Source of the DNA: Chitinophagaceae bacterium
GTDB lineage: Bacteria > Bacteroidota > Bacteroidia > Chitinophagales > Chitinophagaceae
Assembly: GCA_016706055.1 (NCBI GenBank)
Contig: JADJKL010000002.1
Location: forward strand, 62,001-126,000
DNA length: 64,000 nucleotides
Reading direction: 5' to 3'
Below are positions 1 through 9,315 of the stretch, piece by piece. The first letter of the stretch is position 1; the number at the start of each line of letters is the position of its first letter. The translations under genes and the position numbers were made by a program. The notes under the pieces are model-generated. The model was given only the letters and a program-made list of their open reading frames with translations, was not told the DNA's origin and did no database searches.

Positions 1-2
1 CT

Positions 3-832
3 CATTATATCAAAAAAATACTGCTGGTTAGCGATAATGATGCTTTCAATAGGCTGTATGAATTTTTAGGACAGGAATATATCAACAACACTTTGCACAA
101 AATGGGATATGCCGATGTGCAGATTATTCACAGGTTGGATGTTAGTTTGACGGAAGAGCAAAATAGGCAAACGAATCCAATTAATTTTTTAAACAAAGCA
201 GGGAAAGTTATCCATTCAAAATCTGCTGAAAAAAGTAAAATGATATATGCGGATAGAAATACCAAATTGGGCGACGGATATTTAAGTGGTGGCAAGTTGG
301 TTAATGCGCCTTTCGATTTTTCAAAAAAGAATCGCTTGTCTTTACAGGATTTGCACATGATAGTAAGAAGTATAATTTACCCGGAGGCCGTAAATAAGAA
401 GATGCGTTTCAATCTTACAAAAGATGATTATGATTTTCTGAGAAAATTTATGTCGATGAGACCCGAAGAATCGGCTTCTCCAGTTTATAAAGCTCCTGAG
501 TATTGGGATAATTATGTAAAATTTCTATTCTATGGTTCAGAAAAAGATAAAGCAAAACCAGGGCTTAAAATTTTTAATAAAGTGGGAGATGCATATGGTT
601 TTTTAATTGATGCAGCATACTTCGCTGATTTCAAAAATAATATTGAGTTCTTTTTAAGTGCCACCATCTATTGTAACAGCGATGGGGTTTTCAATGATGA
701 TAAATATGATTACGATACATTGGGCTTCCATTTTTAAAAAATCTTGGGAAAGTAATTTATGAATACGAACAAACAAGAGTTCGTAAAAAGCAACCTGATC
801 TTTCTGAATTCAAGTTTAATTATGACGAATAA
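3..832 (+). CDS. Serine hydrolase, class A beta-lactamase-like fold (5' truncated, frameshifted)
   Basis: The frame is open from the first bases of the window, so the N-terminus with the catalytic SxxK lies outside. What remains starts just before an SDN motif (VSDNDAFN), the second signature of class A beta-lactamases and penicillin-binding proteins. Further on, FNKVGDAYG sits where the KTG box is expected (K-V-G here). The frame stops at 735-737. Adding one C in the CC at 728-729 restores LGFPFLKNLGKVIYEYE and a natural end at 830-832, so this is a one-base deletion. It is probably an exported serine hydrolase; whether it acts on beta-lactams cannot be told. The KVG variant argues for a non-classical member. 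Confidence 0.72.
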
Positions 833-838
833 ATTAGA

Positions 839-866
839 TTGACTTATCTTCAAATTCTTACTTTTG
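839..866 (+). promoter_or_regulatory. Bacteroidota-type promoter of the aminotransferase gene
   Basis: A TACTTTTG box at 859-866 fits the Bacteroidota -7 consensus TAnnTTTG. TTG at 839-841 could be the -33 element, although the 17-nt spacing is short. The start codon lies about 50 nt downstream. Confidence 0.45.
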
Positions 867-918
867 CGGCTGCTCGCCATGCAGTATTTCCAAATCATTT
901 AAAACAAAAACAACTGAT

Positions 919-2109
919 ATGCAGCTATCATCATTTTTAGATCGCTTTAATGAACCGGAAACATTAAAAATGGCAAAGCTTGGCCGTGAGCTAAGAGCAA
1001 AAGGAGTGGATGTAATTGACCTTAGCCTTGGCGAGCCTGATTTTGATACACCTGAGCATATTAAAGAAGCCGCTATTAAAGCTATAAAGGATAACTGGAG
1101 TCATTACACACCTGTGCCCGGGTTTCCAGATTTAAGAGAGGCCATCTGTAGTAAACTGAAAAGAGATAATAATCTTGATTATAAACCAGAGAATATTGTT
1201 ACTTCCACAGGAGCTAAACAAAGTCTTGCCAATACAATGCTTGCTTTAGTTGATGAGGGCGATGAAGTGATTATTCCAACACCGTATTGGGTTACATATA
1301 GCGAATTGGTAAAAATTGCCAGAGGGAAAGTAGTTGAAATTAAAAGTACTGCTGAACAAAAATTTAAAATCACACCTGCGCAATTAGAAGCTGCTATTAC
1401 ACCTAAAACAAAAGTTTTTCTTTTTTCATCACCATGTAACCCAAGCGGATCTGTTTATACTAAAAAAGAACTGGAAGGGTTGGCAGAAGTGTTTAAAAAG
1501 CATCCGGGTATTTTCATTATGGCAGATGAAATTTATGAGTATATCAACTTTGTTGGAAAGCATGAAAGCATTGCACAGTTCGATGAAATAAAAGACCGTG
1601 TAATACTCATCAACGGTTTAAGTAAAGGATTTGCCATGACAGGTTGGAGGTTAGGTTATATTGCTGCCAATGTGGAAATCGCAAAAGCCTGCGAAAAAGT
1701 GCAGGGACAATTTACTAGTGGCACCAATTCAATTACACAAAAAGCTGCAGTTGTTGCATTAACAACGGATTTACGTCCTTCGATCGAGATGACAAAAGAA
1801 TTTGCAAGAAGAAGATCAAGAGTATTGGAATTGGTAAAAGAAATTCCGGGTATTACATGTCCTGAACCAGATGGAGCTTTTTATATTTTCCCGGATGTTG
1901 GTTATTACTATGGAAAAACGGATGGTGAAAATAAAATAGCAAATGCCTCAGATTTATGTATGTATCTTTTGAATGTTGCTAATGTTTCTTCAGTAATGGG
2001 CGATGCTTTTGGCGAGCCAAAATGTGTACGTTTTTCTTTTGCTAACAGTATGGATAAAATTGAAGAAGGGTGGAAGCGGATTAAAGCAGCATTGGCAAAA
2101 TTGAAATAG
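919..2109 (+). CDS. aspC: Pyridoxal-phosphate-dependent aminotransferase, aspartate aminotransferase type
   Basis: This is a complete fold-type I, class I aminotransferase of 396 residues, the usual length. NGLSKGFAMTGWRLGY carries the PLP Schiff-base lysine (K236) and the SKxxxxxGWRxGY signature. SSPCNPSG supplies the cofactor-contacting Asn (about N174). CVRFSFANS near the C-terminus holds the arginine (about R371) that binds the substrate alpha-carboxylate. It probably moves the amino group between aspartate and 2-oxoglutarate in the cytoplasm. Related class Ib enzymes accept aromatic or other amino acids, so substrate range is inferred. It stands alone, with its own promoter, and converges on coaE 2 nt away. 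Confidence 0.9.
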   Translation: MQLSSFLDRFNEPETLKMAKLGRELRAKGVDVIDLSLGEPDFDTPEHIKEAAIKAIKDNWSHYTPVPGFPDLREAICSKLKRDNNLDYKPENIVTSTGAKQSLANTMLALVDEGDEVIIPTPYWVTYSELVKIARGKVVEIKSTAEQKFKITPAQLEAAITPKTKVFLFSSPCNPSGSVYTKKELEGLAEVFKKHPGIFIMADEIYEYINFVGKHESIAQFDEIKDRVILINGLSKGFAMTGWRLGYIAANVEIAKACEKVQGQFTSGTNSITQKAAVVALTTDLRPSIEMTKEFARRRSRVLELVKEIPGITCPEPDGAFYIFPDVGYYYGKTDGENKIANASDLCMYLLNVANVSSVMGDAFGEPKCVRFSFANSMDKIEEGWKRIKAALAKLK

Positions 2110-2111
2110 AA

Positions 2112-2708
2112 TCACTTCTCTTTCTTAATACGAGATAATATTTTTTCATGGGTACTCAACACCTGTGGAATTACCATCTCTTCGTCGTTATTTGTGATAA
2201 TGAAATCGCAGCGTTTCATTTTTTCTTCTTCATTCATTTGCCGGCTGATGCGTTTCATTACTTCGGCTTCAGATAAGCCATCTCTTTTCATCACTCTTTT
2301 TATACGAGTTTCTAATGGGGCACTTACACCGATAAAATAATCAAGATGCTTAGCCGCTTCCGTTTCAAAAAGCAATGCTGCTTCTTTAATGATATAAGGT
2401 GAAGATTGTTGTTGAACCCACTCATTAGCATCTTCAATTGTTGCAGGGTGAGTGATTGAATTGAGTAAGGCTAATTTTTCTTTATCATTAAACACAATAT
2501 CAGCAATATATTTTCTATCTAACTCTTCGTTTTTATAAGAGGCTTCGCCGAAATGTTTAATGACCAATGCCTTCAATGCATTGTTTGAATTCATTAATCG
2601 TTTTGTTGCATCGTCAGCATAGTAAACAGGGATTCCCAATGTTTCAAAAACTTTGGCAACAGTTGTTTTTCCACTTCCTATTCCGCCTGTAAGTCCGATT
2701 TTCAACAT
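2112..2708 (-). CDS. coaE: Dephospho-CoA kinase
   Basis: Catalyses the last step of coenzyme A synthesis, ATP-dependent 3'-phosphorylation of dephospho-CoA. The N-terminus MLKIGLTGGIGSGKTT is the family's P-loop (residues 8-15), and YYADDATKRLM and KEAALLFETEA follow as expected. I start at the second Met (2708), which puts the P-loop at its usual position; an ATG two codons upstream (2714) is also possible. It is the last gene of nusB-DUF1573-yajC-coaE, but a hairpin lies between yajC and coaE, so it may be partly uncoupled. Confidence 0.93.
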   Translation of the reverse strand: MLKIGLTGGIGSGKTTVAKVFETLGIPVYYADDATKRLMNSNNALKALVIKHFGEASYKNEELDRKYIADIVFNDKEKLALLNSITHPATIEDANEWVQQQSSPYIIKEAALLFETEAAKHLDYFIGVSAPLETRIKRVMKRDGLSEAEVMKRISRQMNEEEKMKRCDFIITNNDEEMVIPQVLSTHEKILSRIKKEK

Positions 2709-2735
2709 ACACAAATTGAAAATTTACAAATAAAA

Positions 2736-2781
2736 AAATCTCAAATTCCAATCATACAGTTACGATTAGCATTTGAGATTT
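2736..2781 (-). terminator. Hairpin downstream of yajC, possible terminator
   Basis: Perfect 11-bp arms AAATCTCAAAT (2736-2746) and ATTTGAGATTT (2771-2781) flank a 24-nt loop. On the minus strand the second arm runs into a T tract. The stem is AT-rich and the loop long, so termination is probably weak. Confidence 0.45.
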
Positions 2782-2803
2782 ATAATTTAGTGCTTTATTG
2801 TTT

Positions 2804-3193
2804 TTATTTCTTATCAATCAAAGGTTTATTCAAAGCAGAAGTCCAATCCATACTGATTGCACTTTTCTCAATCTTTAAATAACTGCCAGGACTTACTTCA
2901 ATATTCAAAGTGCCGTCCTCATTGTTTTTATTAATTGTACCGTGTATACCAGCGATTGTAACAATCTTATCGCCTTTACCAAGGTTCTCAATAAAAGACT
3001 TCTGATTTTTTGCTCTCTTGGCCTGTGGACGAATAAAGAACATCCAGAAAACTAAAATCATTAGACCCAGAAATACTAATTGAATAGTACCACCTGTGCC
3101 TCCACTTTTTCCTGCATCGCCACCCGGAGGTGTACAAGAAGAGAAAAATAATAAAAGGGTAATTGCTGAAAGATAAGTTATGCGAGACTTCAT
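2804..3193 (-). CDS. yajC: YajC, Sec translocase accessory subunit, with lipoprotein-like signal
   Basis: YajC joins SecDF in the Sec holotranslocon of the inner membrane. The family core is clear: a membrane helix at about residues 37-54, the IRPQ motif right after it, then a cytoplasmic domain with GDKIVTIAGIHGTI. The length (129 aa) is slightly above normal because the helix is preceded by a separate N-terminus, hydrophobic from about residue 8 and ending in LLLFFSSC (Cys20), followed by a Gly-rich linker. That reads as a signal-peptidase II lipobox. If it is used, the protein would have a lipidated periplasmic N-terminus as well as the helix. Neighbours are DUF1573 upstream and coaE downstream. 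Confidence 0.88.
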   Translation of the reverse strand: MKSRITYLSAITLLLFFSSCTPPGGDAGKSGGTGGTIQLVFLGLMILVFWMFFIRPQAKRAKNQKSFIENLGKGDKIVTIAGIHGTINKNNEDGTLNIEVSPGSYLKIEKSAISMDWTSALNKPLIDKK

Positions 3194-3228
3194 GTTTGTT
3201 GTTTTTATTTGCTACTAAAATTTAAAAA

Positions 3229-3690
3229 TTATTTTTTTACATCGACTGTAAACTCAAGGTCATGATCACGGGAAGGTGTTGTATTGGCATCTACATTGAT
3301 ATGTTTTCTCTGCTCACCTACACGACCTTTGCTGTCAAACTTTGCTTTTATTACACCTTCTTCACCTGGTGCAAAAGGTTGTTGTGGTGTTTCAGGAATT
3401 GTGCATCCACAACTTGCAGTTACATTGGCGATAACCAATGGCTTAGTGCCAGTATTTTTAAAGCGGAACGAAACTTCGACTTGTGCACCTTCATTTACAG
3501 TTCCCATAGAAAGGAATGTAGAGTCCAGCCACTGAATGCTAGTGTAATTAGCTGTGTCACTCATTATTTTTGCCTTCTCAGCTTGTAATGTGCTATCAGA
3601 ATTATTGGAAGAGTCTCCAGATTTTTTATCTGTTGAAGTACAAGCGAGGAGTACTGTTGTTATTAATAAAATAAATATTATTTTTTTCAT
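3229..3690 (-). CDS. DUF1573 domain lipoprotein
   Basis: Predicted lipoprotein of 153 aa. Its signal sequence ends in the lipobox VLLAC (Cys17), followed by a Ser/Asp/Asn-rich linker. The rest is one DUF1573 domain, an Ig-like beta sandwich typical of Bacteroidota: FRFKNTGTKPLVIANVTASCGCTIPE, then FAPGEEGVIKAKFDSKGRVGEQ. The paired cysteines in SCGC are a family hallmark of unknown purpose. It lies between nusB and yajC, 35 nt from yajC, in an order common in the phylum. Cell-envelope location is inferred from the lipobox; the function is unknown. Confidence 0.88.
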   Translation of the reverse strand: MKKIIFILLITTVLLACTSTDKKSGDSSNNSDSTLQAEKAKIMSDTANYTSIQWLDSTFLSMGTVNEGAQVEVSFRFKNTGTKPLVIANVTASCGCTIPETPQQPFAPGEEGVIKAKFDSKGRVGEQRKHINVDANTTPSRDHDLEFTVDVKK

Positions 3691-3771
3691 TTAAATACTT
3701 TTTTAGAAGTGCAAATGTAAAGCTTAGTTGATTGCCTGACAAAATAACTCAAAAGCTGGTCTGATTTGGTG

Positions 3772-4698
3772 TTAGCCTTTTTTGTATTCAACTTTCTGCA
3801 TTTTGCCTTGCAGCACCAATTCTTTATGGATATTATCAAGAATTCCGTTTACAAATTGGCCACTCTGCTGTGTGCTGTAGTCTTTAGCAAGGTCAATGTA
3901 TTCGTTGATGGTTACTTTTGGCGGAATTGTTTCAAAAAATAAAAATTCAGATACTCCCATTTTCATCATTATCATATCTAATACAGCAATACGTTCCGGA
4001 TCCCAGTTTTTTAGTTTTGGTTTGATGATTTCTTGCAACATGTCATTTTTATCCAGAACAGTTTCTAGCAAGCTTTTTGCAAAATCAACTTTATCTTTCG
4101 ACATCAACTGATTAAAATTAATAGAACCGGGTTTTTGCAGATAGCCTGCAAGTAATTGTATCACCATTTCTCCGTCATCATCCCAGTTTGAAAAGTTTTC
4201 CTCAATATGCGATACAAAAAGTTCGTTGGCCAGCATAAGATCATTTAAAATAAATTCAATGATTTTGCCTTCTTCTTTTTTCTCTCTTGCAGAAGATGAA
4301 ATGTACGTTTTGTACTCGGAAGTTTCTTTCAGTTTCAGATACACTTTTTTTATAAGCTCTTTATCGGTACTAAGTTCTGGCTTATCACTTGCAAATTGTT
4401 CCTTTAAAGCAGGATCCTCTAATATTTTCCAGAGCAATTCATTACCGGCAATTTTTGTATTAATGCTAAGATCTTCAGCAGTAGGTAAGTGTTTTGATGC
4501 TTTTTGATGCGCATCTTTTTCAGCGTAACGGATTACTTCCGTTAAAAAATAAATAAGGTAAACAAATAAAGAACGGGATTCGTCAATATGCTTTTGCAAT
4601 ATTTTTTGTGCTTCAGAATTTTTTATATCCATTTCAAGAGTGGAAACCGTGTAAATGGTCTGCATTACTTTAACTCGGATATTTCTTCTACTAATCAT
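3772..4698 (-). CDS. nusB: Transcription antitermination factor NusB
   Basis: At 308 aa it is about twice the length of E. coli NusB, as is usual in Bacteroidota. The start RRNIRVKVMQTIYTV is the RNA-binding arginine-rich helix. The C-terminal part (about residues 190-300) has the typical NusB end: RIAVLDMIMMKMGVSEFLFFETIPP, TINEYIDLAKDYS and FVNGILDNI. NusB binds boxA RNA together with NusE (S10) to allow rRNA antitermination. It is the first gene of the leftward operon. A TATCTTCG sequence on the minus strand about 40 nt upstream may be its -7 element. Confidence 0.9.
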   Translation of the reverse strand: MISRRNIRVKVMQTIYTVSTLEMDIKNSEAQKILQKHIDESRSLFVYLIYFLTEVIRYAEKDAHQKASKHLPTAEDLSINTKIAGNELLWKILEDPALKEQFASDKPELSTDKELIKKVYLKLKETSEYKTYISSSAREKKEEGKIIEFILNDLMLANELFVSHIEENFSNWDDDGEMVIQLLAGYLQKPGSINFNQLMSKDKVDFAKSLLETVLDKNDMLQEIIKPKLKNWDPERIAVLDMIMMKMGVSEFLFFETIPPKVTINEYIDLAKDYSTQQSGQFVNGILDNIHKELVLQGKMQKVEYKKG

Positions 4699-4808
4699 TT
4701 CTTAAGAGCTGTTTGGAAGGGCGAAGATAACAGAAAATATCTATCTGATATAAGTTCATTTTATATGTTATTTTAAATAAAAAAAATGCATTATTCTTAA
4801 ATTGAATT

Positions 4809-7800
4809 TTGGAAAAAAAACAAAAGATGAGTAGTTTCAACTCCTACACCAAAACAAGCAACCATGAAAACTTTATTTACTTCATTTTATTTCTTTCTGT
4901 AATAACTTTTAGCTGCGATTCGAATTCTGATTCAAGGAAAATAAAAACTAGTATACCAATTGCATTGATGGAAGATATTGACGAAGGTGAAGGCGAAAAG
5001 CAAGATGGAATTGCTGAAGCTCAACGAATGGAGTTTGAACAAACCAAAGATATATCGCTTGGATATATTCCACAGGATAGATTAATAAAGGCTACGGAAG
5101 AATTAAATGTAGCAAGACGAAACGGGATATATCCAAACAGGGTAAATGCTTTGGCATGGGTTGAAAGAGGCTCTAATTCAGATGCAGTAGGACCTAGTAA
5201 TGGAAATGGAAGGATAACAGGTTCGCAGGTTACGAGTGGTCGCATGAGAGCAATTTTAGTTGACTTAGCTGATGTTACTAATAGAACGGTATGGGTAGGT
5301 GGAGTAGATGGCGGTATTTGGAAAACAAATAATATTACAGCTTCTCCAGCAACATGGACCGTGGCTAATGATTTCCTAGGAAATCTCGCAATAGCAGATA
5401 TAGCACAAGATCCTACCAACACCAATGTCATGTATTTTGCTACAGGGGAGAAGTCGATTAATTCGGATGCAGTAAAAGGCGGAGGTATATGGAAAAGTAT
5501 TGATCATGGAGTCAATTGGGTACTATTACCCGCCACAACTACATTCTGGAATGCATCACGAATAGTTTGTGATGCAGCAGGGAATGTTTATATATCTACA
5601 ATCTCAAGTTTACAGGGTATTCCCGGAAGTGTTGGTGGTATTTATCGCTCTACAGATGGTGGTAATACTTGGTCTACTAATATATCTCCGTCAGGACTAA
5701 GTGCCAGAGTTACAGAGATGGTAATTAGCAGCACCGGTAGAATGCATGTAACCTGTGGATATTATAATAGTACTGCAGCTACTTCAGGTTATCGTTATAC
5801 AGATGCGCCGTCAACAGTGGCATCAGGCACATGGACTTCTCCGGCTACAACTTTTACTCCAGTGGAGTTTAATGTTGACATGGCAGTTGCAGGAAATACG
5901 TTATATGCTTTACCAGCAAACTCTTCATTTCAAACGCCTCAGATCTGGAAATCAACAGATGGTGGAGCTAACTGGGCGATTACAGGCACTACGCCACCGA
6001 TTTCAGGAAGTGCACCACTAAGTAGCGGGCAAGGGTGGTATTGCTTGGCAATAGCAGTAGACCCGACAAATGCTAACAATGTAATGGTTGGCGGCCTTAA
6101 TAGTTATAGGTCAACAGATGGAGGTGACATCTGGACATTAAATTCTGGATGGGTTACTGGGGTTCCAGGAACAACTAATTATATTCATGCAGATCATCAA
6201 ATTCTCGTTTGGAATGATAATCAGGTACTGGATGGGGGAGACGGAGGTATTTTTTATTCAGCTGATGATGGTGCTACGTTTGCTGATAGAAATGTGGGAC
6301 TACGTTTAAAACAATTCTATGCTTGTGCTATACATCCAATCTCAACTAATTATTTCCTAGCAGGAGCACAAGATAATGGAGTGCACCAACTTAATGGGGC
6401 CGGACTTACAAGTAGTGTTGAAGTAACCGGTGGTGATGGAGCTTTTGTTCATATTGATGAAGACGAACCATAATACCAGTTTGGCTCATATGTAAGGAGC
6501 CAATATCGTCGTAGTACTAATAATGGTGCTAATTGGTCGTCAGTTAATTATTCGACTTCAATAGGATTGTTTATTAACCCTACTGATTATGATGATGTAA
6601 ATAATAATTTTTATGGTGCATGGTCTGCAGGAAGTTATCTCCGATGGCTGAATGCTTCATCTTCTACTTCTGGTTTTGCAAATTCTGTAGCAGCTTTTGC
6701 AGGAGGAACTGCAAGTTTTGTTGGAGTTTCAAAATTTACTGCAAATACTGTTTACTTTGGAACAACTAATGGCAAAATTGTAAAAGTTGACAATGCTAAT
6801 ACGGGTACAATAACAGAAACTGATATTACAGGTAGCAGTATGTCAGCTTCAAATGTAAGTTGTGTTGCACAGGGCACTACAACAAATAATCTTTTAGCTA
6901 CATTTTCCAATTATGGTTCTACACATGTATAGGTTAGTACATCAGGGGGTGGTGCTGCTGGCTGGACGAATATTAGCGGGAATATTCCAGATATACCGGT
7001 GCGTTGGGCTATGTTTTATCCTGATGATAATACACAAGCAATTTTGGCAACTGAAATGGGAATTTTCGAAACAAGTTTAATTAATGGTGCTTCTACCAAT
7101 TGGGTGTTGAATACCTCATTTCCGACGGTAAAAACCAATATGCTTCAATATAGGTTTAGCGACAATACGCTACTTGCCGCAACACATGGCCGTGGATTAT
7201 GGACTACAACTATTGCACCTGTTTCTCCATTTGTACGTTTTGCATCATCCTATACCTATAGTCCGGTAAGAACAGAAACTTCTACAACTACATCAGGGTG
7301 CAGAAGGTACACTGATTATACGCTAAATATGCATATCGATAAAGCTCCAACAGGCAATGCTGCAGTTACGTTAAGTATTGCCGGAGGTGCAACTGCTACA
7401 CTTGGTGTGGATTACGATTTTACTACGAATGGAAATTTTATTACTCCTTCAACTGTGGTTAATTTCCCAAGTGGAGCCACAACTGACCAACCGATTACTA
7501 TTCGTATTTATAATGATGCAGAAGTAGAAAGCCTAACACCCGAATTCTTTACATTCAATTATAGCATTGGCGGAGGCACTGATGCTCTACCTGCACCGAC
7601 CAGTTCCTCCTCCACATACAATCTAGGAGAAAATGATGTAGCTCCGACTACTACCACTGTTGAAACGATTGCAGGTCGTACACAAACAGAACATGTGGCA
7701 AATAATGGCACATATTATTTTTATGGCTCTACAGGTTCCAATTTAATATCTAGTCTTAGTGGTGCAACTGGTAACCTACAATGTGTTACAGCAACAATAT

Positions 7801-8663
7801 TTGAAGCAGGAAGTGTATGGCAGTCGTTTGGAGGTGGTCAACGTTCTCAGAAAGTATTTGACATATCTCCAACAACAAATCCAGGATCATCTTATACTTT
7901 AGGCTTATACATTACCGCAGCAGAGTTGGCCGGCAAGCCACCAGCAAGTGTGAAAATTGCAAAAACAACCGCTGCAACAATGGCGGGTGCCAATAGTTCC
8001 AATACTATAATTGCAGCTTCAACTTCATTTACTGCATATGGAAGTGATTATTTATTTACGGCACCTTTTACCGGGTTTTCCAAATTTTTCCTAATTGATA
8101 ATAATGTAGTTCTGCCAGTTGATTTGATAGCCTTTAGCGGTTATTTAAACAACAATTCGTTTGCAGTGCTGAACTGGAAAACGACCAACCCGTATAATCT
8201 GAAACACTTTGAGGTAGAGCGAAGCTATGATGGAATACAATTTAGTAATGCGGGAATAGTAAACGCATTACAAAATCCCGCAGCTATTCAGGATTATTCA
8301 TTTAATGATCCGATAAGAGCTAAAGCAGTAAACTTTTATCGACTAAAAATGGTAGATAATGATAACCGATTTAAATACAGCGGTATTATTAAGCTTAATA
8401 ATAATCAACCCGAAAAATTTGTAGAGTTGTTACAAAATCCGGTTACTAATAATATTACATTAATTATAGATAATCAGCAAGGGGATAAAGTTTCAGCTGT
8501 TTTATACAATTCATCTGGCCAGCAGATGCAAACCTGGCAACTGGGAAGCAGGCAGGGTACTATTTCATTGCCTGTTGATAGATTAGGGCTTTCCAGTGGG
8601 ATTTATATATTTAAAGTAATGGTGGGCAACCGAACGGAAAGCATACGAATAAGCAAACATTAA
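4809..8663 (+). CDS. Giant secreted Asp-box beta-propeller / Calx-beta protein with T9SS sorting domain, two in-frame stops
   Basis: One continuous frame of about 1284 codons is broken only by TAA at 6471-6473 and TAG at 6930-6932. Homology runs through both: the TAA sits where Gln fits (DEDEP-x-YQFGSY) and the TAG where Trp fits (THV-x-VSTSGG). Asp-box/BNR turns (SxDxGxxW) recur at about residues 230, 280, 383, 436, 484 and 570, indicating a sialidase-like or Vps10-like beta-propeller. A Calx-beta-like domain follows (about 828-938). The last 80 residues are a type A T9SS sorting domain. The N-terminus has a lipobox-like ITFSC. The frame starts at TTG 4809, but ATG 4864 in another frame plus one missing T near 4899 would give a textbook signal peptide beginning MKTLFTSF. 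It is probably surface-attached or secreted; ligand or substrate unknown. Confidence 0.75.
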
Positions 8664-8685
8664 TAACATATCTTTTGACTATTTT

Positions 8686-8724
8686 GAAGGAGGAAGTTAA
8701 TTTTTAACTTCCTCCTTCTTTTTT
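8686..8724 (+). terminator. Rho-independent terminator after the Asp-box protein
   Basis: Perfect 15-bp stem (GAAGGAGGAAGTTAA at 8686-8700, its complement at 8704-8718), a 3-nt loop and six T. Confidence 0.9.
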
Positions 8725-8875
8725 GTTTGCTTTCAAATGGATTTTGGCTTTTAATGTATAGTTTCTAATATGCAAATTTGTCCTGTCAGTGCAGGTAAAT
8801 AGAAAAAAATCAACCACTAATGTCTGTCAAAATGAAATTTTGACTTATAATATCACTACGGCATGTTATTCGCCC

Positions 8876-8883
8876 TACCTTTG
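8876..8883 (+). promoter_or_regulatory. -7 element of the groESL promoter
   Basis: TACCTTTG matches TAnnTTTG, 54 nt before the groES start. No TTTG lies at the usual 19-21 nt spacing, and I see no CIRCE-type inverted repeat (TTAGCACTC-N9-GAGTGCTAA), so heat control by HrcA is not supported here. Confidence 0.5.
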
Positions 8884-8937
8884 CCGTCCCAAATTCTTAG
8901 GGAATAATTATTCAAAAAATCAAAAATCAATACAATT

Positions 8938-9218
8938 ATGGCTAAAAAAGTAAGCGTTACTCCACTCCATGACAGAGTAATCGTAAAGGCTGACGCTGCC
9001 GAAGAAAAATCATCTGGCGGAATTATCATTCCAGATACTGCGAAAGAAAAACCTCAACGTGGAACTGTTGTTGCTGCTGGACCAGGTAAAAAGATGAACC
9101 TGTAACAGTAAAAGCTGGTAACACTGTTTTGTATGGTAAATATGCCGGTACAGAAATTCAGATTGACGGACAGGATTACCTTATCATGAGAGAGTCAGAT
9201 ATTCTGGCGATAGTGTAA
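8938..9218 (+). CDS. groES: Co-chaperonin GroES (frameshifted in this sequence)
   Basis: GroES caps the GroEL ring during ATP-dependent folding. KVSVTPLHDRVIVKADAAEE, the mobile-loop segment SSGGIIIPDTAKEKPQRG and GTVVAAGPGK match the family. The frame then runs into TAA because one A is missing from the run at 9088-9092. After correction it continues DEPVTVKAGNTVLYGKYAGTEI and ends DYLIMRESDILAIV at 9216-9218. The corrected length of about 93 aa is normal. GroEL follows after about 100 nt. Confidence 0.9.
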
Positions 9219-9315
9219 TTTGGAAATTTGAAAATGTGCCAATTTGATAATGGTCATTTCAATTTTCAACTTCATTTCCAAATCATCAAATTAATTAATT
9301 AACAAATCAAATATT

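Noticed and set aside
3262..3588. Plus-strand ORFs overlapping DUF1573, and similar antisense frames inside parE, accD and rpoD
   Set aside because: They lie fully inside strong genes on the other strand or frame, with no plausible start signals or homology: shadow frames.
8830..8937. CIRCE operator before groES
   Set aside because: The inverted repeat TTAGCACTC-N9-GAGTGCTAA is not present; only a -7 box is visible.
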